NCBI RefSeq assembly: GCF_000711725.1
Contig: NZ_JONP01000021.1
Location: 25,047-89,046 of the forward strand
Reading direction: 5' to 3'
Length of the DNA stretch: 64,000 nt
Origin: Roseomonas aerilata DSM 19363
Lineage (GTDB): Bacteria; Pseudomonadota; Alphaproteobacteria; Acetobacterales; Acetobacteraceae
The notes under the pieces were generated by a model. That model saw only the letters and a list, made by a program, of their open reading frames with translations. It did not search any database and had not been told where the DNA came from. Every line of letters starts with the position of its first letter. Position 1 is the first letter of the stretch. Below, one piece after another: positions 16,777 through 24,026 of the stretch. Both the position numbers and the translations under genes were made by a program.

Positions 16777-17127
16777 ATGCGATCCGCTCCCCTCCCTCCT
16801 CTCCTGCTGCCCCTCCTTCTCGCCCTCTGCGGCTGCGCGCAGTGGGAAAGGCCGGGCGCCACCCCGCAGCTGCGGGACGCCACACTCGCCCGCTGTGAGG
16901 CCGCCGCCTACAACCGCGCTCGCCCGGAAAACATCCGCGTGATGACCGACCGTGGCGGCTGGGTGCCGGGCTCCCGCGAGTGCCGGGGAGAAGGCGAGCG
17001 GCGCCGCTGCACGGAGACGCAGGGCTACCGGCGCTCCCCGAGCTACAGCACGCGGGACGCGAACGAGCCGGTGCGGGAGGCCATGGTCTCGGACTGCATG
17101 CGGCGGGACGGCTGGGTGCTGCGCTGA
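16777..17127 (+). CDS. Small lipoprotein-like exported protein
   Basis: Unrecognised protein of 116 residues from ATG 16777 (an in-frame ATG at 16744 would add 11 residues). The N-terminus MRSAPLPPLLLPLLLALCGC is a lipoprotein-type signal with a Cys after LCG, so it is probably lipid-anchored and periplasm-facing. The mature part has four to five Cys (ARCEAAAYNRARPENI, SRECRGEGERRRCTET, SDCMRRDGWVLR) that could form disulfides. The pattern resembles small cysteine-containing lipoproteins of unknown function in Acetobacteraceae. Confidence 0.7.
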   Translation: MRSAPLPPLLLPLLLALCGCAQWERPGATPQLRDATLARCEAAAYNRARPENIRVMTDRGGWVPGSRECRGEGERRRCTETQGYRRSPSYSTRDANEPVREAMVSDCMRRDGWVLR

Positions 17128-17176
17128 GGTCCGGCCCCTTGCACCGCGCCGGGCCTGACCGCATACCGCCGAAGGA

Positions 17177-17265
17177 CACCGGGGGGAGCCCATTCCGGGC
17201 TGAGAGGCGGGGAAACCCGCGACCCCTGGAACCTGACCCGGTTCGGACCGGCGTAGGGATCGGTG
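17177..17265 (+). promoter_or_regulatory. TPP (thiamin pyrophosphate) riboswitch
   Basis: A textbook THI element. P1 is formed by CACCG at 17177-17181 and CGGTG at 17261-17265. The conserved sensor core CTGAGA is at 17200-17205, and the second conserved block runs through GACCCCTGGAACCTGACC and GGACCGGCGTAGGGA, matching the consensus that binds the pyrophosphate. In this family, ligand binding represses downstream genes. The first gene downstream is the family-5 solute-binding protein at 17392, not a thiamin biosynthesis gene. Confidence 0.95.
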
Positions 17266-17368
17266 CACCATGACGGCCCAGCACCCGCCCATGGCGGAAT
17301 CGCCCCCTCTCCCGCCCCGGCGGGACATGGCGCATGCTGCGCTGCCCTGCCCCTCCTCCCCGCCCGCT

Positions 17369-17385
17369 CTCTCCGGGATGGAGAG
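17369..17385 (+). promoter_or_regulatory. Ribosome-site hairpin, probable expression platform of the TPP riboswitch
   Basis: CTCTCC at 17369-17374 pairs with GGAGAG at 17380-17385 across loop GGGAT, burying most of the purine-rich GGAGAGGACAGG in front of ATG 17392. A structure that hides the ribosome site directly downstream of a riboswitch fits translational control. Which alternative fold opens it is not worked out. Confidence 0.5.
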
Positions 17386-17391
17386 GACAGG

Positions 17392-18969
17392 ATGCACCGC
17401 CGCTCGCTTCTGAAAGGGGGCGCCCTCTCGGCGCTCCCGCTTCCCGCGCTGAATCAACCCGCCTTGGCCCAGCCCGCGCGCGCCAGGACGCTCCGCTTCG
17501 TGCCGCAGGCGGCGCTGACCGCGCTGGACCCGATCGTACAGAACGCGACGATCAGCACGACGCACGGCTTCTGCGTCTTCGACACCCTTTTCGCGACCGA
17601 CGCGCGGCTGAATATCCACCCGCAGATGGCCGCGGGCCACGAGGTGAGCGCGGACGGGCTGCTCTGGACCATCCGCTTGCGCGATGGCCTGCGCTTCCAC
17701 GACGGCGCGCCCGTTCTGTCGCGAGACTGCGTGGCGAGCCTGAAACGCTGGTGCGCGCGGGACCTCTTCGGGCAAATCCTGGCGAAATCAGTGGTCGAAT
17801 GGGGCGCGCCCGACGACCGGACGCTGACCATCCGCCTAGGCCGGCCCTTCCCGGCGATGCTTTACGCGCTGGGCAAGCCCGCCAGCGTGCCGCCCTTCAT
17901 CATGCCGGAGCGCCTCGCGGCCACCGCGCCCGACCGGCCCGTGCCGGAGATGATCGGCAGCGGCCCCTGGAAGTTCCTGGCCGGCGAGTTCAACCCCGGC
18001 AGCTTCGTCGCCTATGCCCGCAACGAGGCCTATGTTCCGCGCGACGAGCCGGCCGAGGGCGCCTCGGGCGGCAAGCGCGTGAACTTCGACCGGCTGGAGT
18101 GGCACATCATCCCCGACGGCGCGACGGCGGGGGCGGCGTTGCAGCGGGGCGAGGTGGACTGGGTGGAATACCCTCTGCCCGACCTGCTGCCGCTGATGGC
18201 GCGGGACCGCAACATCCGCACGCAGATCTACGATCCCACCGGCTTCCTCGGCGTCATCCGCTTCAACCACCTGCACGCGCCCTTCGACAAGGTGGAGGTC
18301 CGCCGCGCGGTGCGGGACTGCATCAGCCAGCCCGACCACATGGCGGCGGTCGCCGCGCCCGGGGACTGGCGGGAGTGCCACGCCCTTTTCCCCTGCACCC
18401 TGCCGGGCGTGGTGGAATTCCCGAGCCCGCCACGGGACATCGCGAAGGCGCGCGCCGCCATCCGCGCCGCGGGGGCGGAGGGCGCCAAGGTGGTGGTGAT
18501 CAACCCCACCGATTTTGCGGCCGTCGCGCCCCAGGGCCGGCTGGCAGCGGATGTCTGCCGCCAGCTCGGCTTCGAGGTGGACCTGCAGGAGATGGACTGG
18601 GCCGCGATGCTCTCCCGCCGCAGTTCGCGCGAGGATGCCGCCCATGGCGGGTGGAGCATCTACCCCACTAACTTCCCCGCGGCCTCCATCGCCAACCCCG
18701 CGGTAAATTCCGGCATCCGGGGCGACGGGCCGACGGCCTGGTTCGGCTGGCCGACCGACCCGGCGACCGAGGCAGGCATCGAGCGCTGGCTCTACGCCCC
18801 GGGCGCTGCGGCCCAGGCTGAGGCCTTCGCCGAGGTGCAGCGCACGGCCTGGGAGCATGTGGGCTTCGCGCCCAGCGGCCTCTTCGTGCTCAAGACCGCC
18901 TTCCGCTCGGATCTGTCGGGCGTACTGCAAGGGCCGAACCCCTATCTGTGGAACCTCCGGCGCGGGTAA
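17392..18969 (+). CDS. ABC transporter solute-binding protein, family 5 (DppA-like), behind a TPP riboswitch
   Basis: Periplasmic binding protein of 525 residues. The signal sequence MHRRSLLKGGALSALPLP...QPALAQ has a twin-arginine-like RR and is cleaved near residue 25. The mature protein shows the family-5 (peptide/nickel type) features: ALDPIVQNATISTTHGFCVF, WTIRLRDGLRFHDGAPV, GSGPWKF, and the repeated pattern FNHLHAPFDKVEVRRAV. No permease or ATPase follows, so it is an orphan or works with transporter parts elsewhere. ATG 17392 has GAGAGGACAGG in front. Position right behind a TPP riboswitch suggests a thiamin-related ligand (thiamin, a pyrimidine or a degradation product), but this is inference. 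Confidence 0.88.
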   Translation: MHRRSLLKGGALSALPLPALNQPALAQPARARTLRFVPQAALTALDPIVQNATISTTHGFCVFDTLFATDARLNIHPQMAAGHEVSADGLLWTIRLRDGLRFHDGAPVLSRDCVASLKRWCARDLFGQILAKSVVEWGAPDDRTLTIRLGRPFPAMLYALGKPASVPPFIMPERLAATAPDRPVPEMIGSGPWKFLAGEFNPGSFVAYARNEAYVPRDEPAEGASGGKRVNFDRLEWHIIPDGATAGAALQRGEVDWVEYPLPDLLPLMARDRNIRTQIYDPTGFLGVIRFNHLHAPFDKVEVRRAVRDCISQPDHMAAVAAPGDWRECHALFPCTLPGVVEFPSPPRDIAKARAAIRAAGAEGAKVVVINPTDFAAVAPQGRLAADVCRQLGFEVDLQEMDWAAMLSRRSSREDAAHGGWSIYPTNFPAASIANPAVNSGIRGDGPTAWFGWPTDPATEAGIERWLYAPGAAAQAEAFAEVQRTAWEHVGFAPSGLFVLKTAFRSDLSGVLQGPNPYLWNLRRG

Positions 18970-18990
18970 GCCGGACGCCGGACGCGAAAA

Positions 18991-19015
18991 AGGCCGCCGG
19001 GGTTGCCGGCGGCCT
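18991..19015. terminator. Hairpin terminator after the solute-binding protein
   Basis: AGGCCGCCGG (18991-19000) and CCGGCGGCCT (19006-19015) form a perfect 10-bp stem with loop GGTTG, 21 bases past the stop. It is preceded by AAAAA, which would be a U-tract for the opposite strand, so it may work in both directions. Confidence 0.75.
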
Positions 19016-19031
19016 CTTCATCGTCGTCGGT

Positions 19032-19054
19032 GGCGCGGGCGTTGTGCCCGCGCC
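19032..19054. terminator. Hairpin terminator for the small minus-strand gene
   Basis: GGCGCGGGC (19032-19040) and GCCCGCGCC (19046-19054) form a perfect 9-bp stem with a five-base loop, just 5 bases beyond the stop of the minus-strand gene. Confidence 0.65.
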
Positions 19055-19059
19055 GTGGC

Positions 19060-19302
19060 TCAGGAGTGCTGGCCGCCGCCGCCGGTCGCGCCGCTGCGCT
19101 CCAGGAAGCTCTGGGCCGGCGTCTGGGCCGGGCTGGACAACGGGGTGCGGCTGCGCTGGATGGTCGCCTCGGGCACCTCGATCGGGCCGTCAACGGTGGC
19201 GAGGGTGCGGGCGCTCACGTCCTGCGCGACGAAGGAACCCACGACCGCGGCGGCGAGGCCAAGCGCGCGGAGGGTCTTGGTCATGCTGGTAGTCGACATC
19301 AT
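19060..19302 (-). CDS. Small exported protein of unknown function
   Basis: An 80-residue protein. ATG 19302 (followed by a second ATG) is chosen because AGGA lies seven to eight bases before it. The signal peptide is MTKTLRALGLAAAVVGSFV, cleaved near DVSA. The mature part of about 55 residues (RTLATVDGPIEVPEATIQ, then a Ser/Pro/Gly-rich tail ending GGGGQHS) has no domain I recognise. It is divergent from the LysR gene, sharing a 138-base promoter region that contains an inverted repeat, so it may be a target of that regulator. Confidence 0.7.
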   Translation of the reverse strand: MMSTTSMTKTLRALGLAAAVVGSFVAQDVSARTLATVDGPIEVPEATIQRSRTPLSSPAQTPAQSFLERSGATGGGGQHS

Positions 19303-19380
19303 ACATATCCTAGGTGAATGGCGCCAAAGCATATCGGCGCCTCGTCACCTCATATGCGCCACCCTTTGCCCTTTACCACG

Positions 19381-19401
19381 TGGCAGCGCGGATAGCTGCC
19401 A
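19381..19401. promoter_or_regulatory. Candidate LysR-type operator
   Basis: TGGCAGC (19381-19387) and GCTGCCA (19395-19401) are perfect 7-base inverted arms with a 7-base spacer, in the shared promoter region of the small exported protein and the LysR gene, 40 bases before the latter's ATG. LysR regulators commonly bind dyads of this size next to their own gene. Confidence 0.35.
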
Positions 19402-19440
19402 TTCGTCCGGTGGATGGAACTTTGCCCAGGAGAGACACTG

Positions 19441-20364
19441 ATGCAACGAAGGCCGGACGAAGTGGGGCTGCGGCAGTTCGACCTGAACCTGCTGCCCGTC
19501 TTCGCGGCCCTGATGCGGGAGCGGAGCGTAACGCGGGCGGGGGAGACGCTGTTCCTCTCCCAGCCCGCCACCTCCTCCGCGCTCGCGCGGCTGCGCGCCT
19601 ATTTCCACGACGAGCTCTTCGTGCGCAACGGCCGGGTGTTGGAGCCGACCCCGCGCGCCGAGGCGCTGATGGAGCAGTTGGCGCCCGCGCTGACGGGCAT
19701 GGCCGGCGCCGTGGCCGGCGCGGTCCCCTTCGACCCCGCGACCGACAGCCGCACCTTCCGCCTGGGGATGAGCGCGGATATCGGCATGGCGATGATTCCG
19801 GTGCTGCCGCAGCTGCGCCGGGCGGCGCCGCACTGCCAGTTCATCATCCGCACTGCCAACTACCGCAACATCCCGCATCTGCTGGACTCGCGGGAGGTGA
19901 ACACGGCGATCGGCCTGGCGATCGACCTGCCGGCGGCGACGAAGCAGCGGGTGCTCCGGCGGGACGGGTGGCGGGTGGTGCGGGACGCGGCCTCGCCGGG
20001 GCCGGTGGACCTCGACAGCTACTGCGAGCGGCCGCACCTGCTGGTGACGCCGCGGGGCGATCTGATCGGCTTCGCGGACGAGGCGCTCGCGAAGCTCGGC
20101 CGCAAGCGGCACGTGGTCATGGGCATCCCGGATTACGCCCTCATGCCGCGCACCCTGCCGGGCTCGGACATGCTCTGCCTCATCCCGGAGGGGGCGCTGG
20201 CGGCCATGGACGCGCTGGGGATGCTCGCAGGCCTCGCGCACGATCCGCCGCCCTTCCCCTGCCCGGAGGCGCTGACGCACATGGTCTGGCGCGCCGCCGT
20301 GGACCAGGACCCGAGCGAGGTCTGGCTGCGGGGCAAGCTGGTGGAGTGGCTGTCCCGCCGGTGA
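19441..20364 (+). CDS. LysR-family transcriptional regulator
   Basis: DNA-binding regulator of 307 residues. The N-terminal winged HTH (about 10-70) shows FDLNLLPVFAALMRERSVTRAGETLFLSQPATSSALARLR, in the NodD/PcaQ-like form, followed by a linker helix and an effector domain (about 95-290, with FRLGMSADIGMAMIPVL). ATG 19441 has AGGAGA seven bases before it, so it is preferred over an upstream ATG at 19414. The effector is unknown. Candidates for control are the divergent small exported protein and the aldehyde dehydrogenase that follows 50 bases downstream. Confidence 0.92.
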   Translation: MQRRPDEVGLRQFDLNLLPVFAALMRERSVTRAGETLFLSQPATSSALARLRAYFHDELFVRNGRVLEPTPRAEALMEQLAPALTGMAGAVAGAVPFDPATDSRTFRLGMSADIGMAMIPVLPQLRRAAPHCQFIIRTANYRNIPHLLDSREVNTAIGLAIDLPAATKQRVLRRDGWRVVRDAASPGPVDLDSYCERPHLLVTPRGDLIGFADEALAKLGRKRHVVMGIPDYALMPRTLPGSDMLCLIPEGALAAMDALGMLAGLAHDPPPFPCPEALTHMVWRAAVDQDPSEVWLRGKLVEWLSRR

Positions 20365-20414
20365 CGGGTTCGCAGCGGTGGTGCCACCTGCAGGGAGGCC
20401 TGTTAGAGGGACGC

Positions 20415-21770
20415 ATGCCCGACGCCCCCGCCCTGCTGGACGCCGCCCGCGCGCATTTCGCCGATGGCGTCACCCTGCCCCTTCCCGCCCGTCGCGCCGC
20501 GCTCGAAGCCCTGCGGGCCGGGTTGGAAGCGATAGAGGGGGAGCTTCTGGCCGCGCTAGCCGAGGACCTCGGCAAGTCGGAGTTCGAGGCCTGGACCTCC
20601 GAGATCATGCTCGTGCGGCAGGAGATCGCGCTGGCGCTGAAGCGCCTCCCCCGCTGGGCCGGCGAGCGCCGGGTGGGCGGGCGCTGGTTCCACCTGCCGG
20701 GGCGGGCGGCGCTACGGATGGAGCCGAAGGGGGCGGTGCTCATCCTCGGCCCCTGGAACTACCCCGTGCAGCTCTGCCTCGTGCCGCTGGTGAGTGCCCT
20801 CGCGGCGGGGAACGCGGTGGTGCTGAAGCCCTCCGAGGTCGCGCCGGCGACGGCGGCGGCGCTGGGCCGGCTGGCCGCGCGCTGCTTCGCGCCCGGGCAT
20901 GTGCAGGTTGTGGAGGGCGGGCCGGAGGTGGCGGCAGGCCTGACCGCGCAGCCCTTCGACCACATCTTCTTCACGGGCGGCACGGAGACCGGGCGGAAGG
21001 TGGCGGAAGCCGCGGCGCGCAACCTGGCGACGGTGACGCTGGAGCTGGGCGGCGCCAATCCCTGCGTGGTCGATGGCGGCACCGACATCGCGCTGACGGC
21101 GCGGCGGATCGCCTGGGCGAAGTTCCTCAACGCGGGGCAGACCTGCCTCGCCCCCAACCACCTGCTGGTGCGGGAGGACGTGGCGGAGGCGCTGGTCGCC
21201 GCCTTGCGGGAGACCCTGGCACGCTTCTACGGCGCCGACGGGCGCGGGATGCAGCGCGTCGTGAATGCGCGTCACCTCGCGAGGATGCGGGCGGTGGCGG
21301 CGCGCGGGCGCGTGGCCCTGGGCGGCGGCGTGGACGAGGGCGCGCTGCACATGCAGCCGACCCTGCTCCTCGACCCCGACCCCGCGCTGCTGGAGGAGGA
21401 GATCTTCGGCCCCGTGCTGCCCATCGTGACCTGGCGGGACCGGGCGGCGATGCTCACGGATCTCTCCCGCCGCCCACGGCCGCTCGCGCTTTATGCCCAC
21501 ACGCGGGACACGGACTTCGCCGAGGCGGTAGCGCGCGCCCTGCCCTCCGGCGGGTTCTGCGTGAACGAGGCGATCGTGCACTGCACCGTGCCGGACCTCC
21601 CCTTCGGCGGCGTAGGCCCGAGCGGCCAGGGACGCTACCACGGGGAGGCGGGGTTCGAAGCCTTCTCCAACGCGCGCGCGATCTTCCGCCAGCCCGCCGG
21701 GATCGATCCGCCCGTGCGGTATCCGCCGTACAAGACACCGCTCTCGATTATCCGGCGGATCATGGGATGA
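20415..21770 (+). CDS. Aldehyde dehydrogenase, class-3-like (coniferyl/fatty aldehyde type)
   Basis: NAD(P)-dependent aldehyde dehydrogenase of 451 residues, the short class-3 length. Cofactor and catalytic motifs are LILGPWNYPVQL, the FTGGTETGRKV turn, Glu210 in LELGGANPCVV and Cys244 in NAGQTCLAPN. It ends NARAIFRQPAGIDPPVRYPPY and PLSIIRRIMG, typical of the class with a C-terminal membrane-contacting tail. Substrates in relatives are long-chain or aromatic aldehydes. The stop overlaps the start of the next flavoprotein by 4 bases, so the two are cotranslated. Confidence 0.92.
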   Translation: MPDAPALLDAARAHFADGVTLPLPARRAALEALRAGLEAIEGELLAALAEDLGKSEFEAWTSEIMLVRQEIALALKRLPRWAGERRVGGRWFHLPGRAALRMEPKGAVLILGPWNYPVQLCLVPLVSALAAGNAVVLKPSEVAPATAAALGRLAARCFAPGHVQVVEGGPEVAAGLTAQPFDHIFFTGGTETGRKVAEAAARNLATVTLELGGANPCVVDGGTDIALTARRIAWAKFLNAGQTCLAPNHLLVREDVAEALVAALRETLARFYGADGRGMQRVVNARHLARMRAVAARGRVALGGGVDEGALHMQPTLLLDPDPALLEEEIFGPVLPIVTWRDRAAMLTDLSRRPRPLALYAHTRDTDFAEAVARALPSGGFCVNEAIVHCTVPDLPFGGVGPSGQGRYHGEAGFEAFSNARAIFRQPAGIDPPVRYPPYKTPLSIIRRIMG

Positions 21771-22948
21771 ATGATTTCGATGCGATCGTGCTCGGCGCGG
21801 GCGCGGCGGGGCTGATGTGCGCCATGGCAGCGGGGCAGCGCGGGAAGCGCGTGCTCGTGCTCGACCACGCGGAGGGGCCGGGGGCGAAGATCCTCATCTC
21901 CGGCGGCGGGCGCTGCAACTTCACAAACACGGGCACGGAGCCCTCGCGCTTCTTCTCGGCCAATCCGCAATTCGCGCGCTCCGCGCTCAGCCGCTACACG
22001 GCCGGGGATTTCATCGCGCTCGTCGAGAAGCACCGCATCGCCTATCACGAGAAGACGCTCGGCCAGCTCTTCTGCGACGGCTCGGCGCGCGCGATCCTGG
22101 ACATGCTGCTTGCGGAATGCGCGGCGGCGGGCGTGGAAATCCGGCTGCGGCACCGTGTCACCGACGTCTCCCGCGCGGACGGCTTCCGGGTGGAGACGGA
22201 CCGCGGCGCCTTCACCGCGCCGGCGCTGGTGCTGGCAACCGGCGGGCTCTCCATTCCGAAGATGGGCGCGACCGGGCTCTCGCTCGACATCGCGCGCCGC
22301 TTCGGGCTGCCGGTGGTGGAGCCGCGACCGGGCCTCGTTCCGCTGACCTTCGGGGAGGAGGCGCTGTCCCTGATGCGGCCGATCTCCGGCGTGTCCCTGC
22401 CCGTCGAGGCGCGGGCGGGCGCATCGACCTTCCGGGAGGCGATGCTCTTCACCCATCGTGGCCTGTCGGGGCCCGCGATCCTCCAGGTCTCCACGCCCTG
22501 GCGGCCGGGCCAGCCGATGACGGTGGACCTGCTGCCGGACGTGGATGCGGGCGCCTGGCTGCGGGCTCGGCGGGACGAACGCCCACGGGCGGCGCTGCAC
22601 ACCGTGCTGGCGGAGCGGCTGCCGCAGCGCCTGGCCTCGGCGCTGGGCACGACGCGGCTGGCCGAGCACACGCGCCCCGTGGGCGAACTCGGCAACAAGG
22701 CGCTGAACGGCGTCGCGGCGATGTTGAAGTCGATGGTGCTGACGCCCACCGGCACCGAGGGCTACGCCAAGGCCGAGGTGATGGCAGGCGGGGTGGACAC
22801 CGCCGCGCTTTCCTCGCGCAGCCTCGCGGCGAAGGAGGTGCCGGGGCTGCACGTGGTCGGCGAGGCGGTGGACGTCACGGGCTGGCTCGGAGGCTACAAC
22901 TTCCAGTGGGCCTGGGCCTCCGGCTGGTGCGCGGGGCTTTCGGTCTGA
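21767..22948 (+). CDS. HI0933/YhiN-like FAD-dependent oxidoreductase
   Basis: Flavoprotein of 393 residues. The N-terminal FAD motif is AIVLGAGAAGLMCAMAAGQRG with the Glu/Asp at LVLDHAEG. The family signature KILISGGGRCNFTN follows, and the second FAD contact is LVLATGGLSIPKMGATG. The C-terminal part KAEVMAGGVDT...GLHVVGEAVDVTGWLGGYN is diagnostic of the HI0933-like family. The reaction is unknown. ATG 21767 overlaps the ALDH stop (ATGA), so it forms an operon with that gene. Confidence 0.92.
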   Translation: MNDFDAIVLGAGAAGLMCAMAAGQRGKRVLVLDHAEGPGAKILISGGGRCNFTNTGTEPSRFFSANPQFARSALSRYTAGDFIALVEKHRIAYHEKTLGQLFCDGSARAILDMLLAECAAAGVEIRLRHRVTDVSRADGFRVETDRGAFTAPALVLATGGLSIPKMGATGLSLDIARRFGLPVVEPRPGLVPLTFGEEALSLMRPISGVSLPVEARAGASTFREAMLFTHRGLSGPAILQVSTPWRPGQPMTVDLLPDVDAGAWLRARRDERPRAALHTVLAERLPQRLASALGTTRLAEHTRPVGELGNKALNGVAAMLKSMVLTPTGTEGYAKAEVMAGGVDTAALSSRSLAAKEVPGLHVVGEAVDVTGWLGGYNFQWAWASGWCAGLSV

Positions 22949-22967
22949 ACCACGCCGGGTCGGGAGC

Positions 22968-23987
22968 CTACCACTCGACCCCGATCTTACCGAAGTGGCC
23001 TGCGCCCTCCTGGTGGCGGAAGGCCTCGGACAGTTCCTCCAGCGCGAAGACGCGGTCGATCACCGGGCGCAGACCGCCGCCATCCAGCGCGCGCACGAAG
23101 TCCCGTTGCTGGCGGCGGCTACCGACGATCAGCCCTTGCAGCCGCGCCTGCTTTGCCATGAGCAGCGCCGTCGGCACCTCGCCGCCCCGCCCGGTCAGCA
23201 CGCCGATGAGATGGATATGACCGCCGACGCGCACGGCCCCGATGGATTGCGGCAGGGTGCCAGGCCCGCCGACCTCCACCACGTGGTCCACGCCGCGGCC
23301 GCCGGTCAGCTCGCGCACGCGGGCGCCCCATTCGGGGGTCTCGCGGTAGTTGATCGTCTCGTCCGCGCCGAGGTCGCGCGCCCGCTCCAGCTTCTCGCCG
23401 GAGGAGGAGGTGATGATGACGCGCGCCCCGGCCAGTTTCGCCAGTTGCAGCGCGAAGATGGAAACGCCGCCGGTGCCCAGTGCCAGCACCGTGTCCCCGG
23501 GCTTGAGGCCGCCATCCTCCACCAGGGCGCGCCAGGCGGTGAGCCCCGCGGTGGTCAGCGTCGCCGCCTCCAGGTGGGTGAAGCCGCGGGGGGCATGGGT
23601 GAAGGCGGTGGCGGGCAGGGTGACAAATTCCTGCGCGAAACCGTCGATGCCGTCACCGGGCGTGCGGGAGAAGTCGGGGATGGTGGGGGCGCCGTCCTGC
23701 CAGTCCGGGAAGAAGCAGGAGACGACGTTGTCGCCGGGGGCGAACTCGGTCACGCCCTCGCCCACCGCCTCCACGACGCCGGCGCCGTCGGCCATCAGCA
23801 CGCGCCCGTCCGCGGCGCGCATCCCTCCGGTGGCGACGCCGAGGTCGTGGAAGTTGAGGGAGGAGGCGTGCAGCGCGACGCGGATCGCGCCGGGGCCGGG
23901 CGGCCCGGGATCGGGACGCTCCGCGCACTCGATCCGATCGAGCCCTCCGGGGGCACGCACCACCATCGCCTTCATCGCCGTCTCCAT
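22968..23987 (-). CDS. Zinc-type MDR alcohol dehydrogenase/quinone oxidoreductase
   Basis: Medium-chain dehydrogenase of 339 residues. The GroES-like domain shows HASSLNFHDLGVATGG and the GVVEAVGEGVTEFAPGDNVV turn. The Rossmann domain has VLALGTGGVSIFALQLAKLAGARV followed by TSSSGEKLERARDLGAD. The usual structural-zinc Cys cluster is absent, so it belongs to the quinone-oxidoreductase-like branch. NADPH is likely, judging from the Ser/Lys after the nucleotide strand, but the substrate is unknown. It is convergent with the HI0933-like gene, with 20 bases between stops. Confidence 0.88.
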   Translation of the reverse strand: METAMKAMVVRAPGGLDRIECAERPDPGPPGPGAIRVALHASSLNFHDLGVATGGMRAADGRVLMADGAGVVEAVGEGVTEFAPGDNVVSCFFPDWQDGAPTIPDFSRTPGDGIDGFAQEFVTLPATAFTHAPRGFTHLEAATLTTAGLTAWRALVEDGGLKPGDTVLALGTGGVSIFALQLAKLAGARVIITSSSGEKLERARDLGADETINYRETPEWGARVRELTGGRGVDHVVEVGGPGTLPQSIGAVRVGGHIHLIGVLTGRGGEVPTALLMAKQARLQGLIVGSRRQQRDFVRALDGGGLRPVIDRVFALEELSEAFRHQEGAGHFGKIGVEW

Positions 23988-24026
23988 CCGGGTTCCCCCG
24001 CCCTAACGCGGGGCGGCAGGCGGCGA

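Noticed and set aside
17270..17413. Small 47-codon open frame starting right after the TPP riboswitch (MTAQHPPMAESPP...)
   Set aside because: It has no ribosome site, is Pro/Ala low-complexity and overlaps the real binding-protein start in another frame. A leader peptide cannot be excluded but is not supported.
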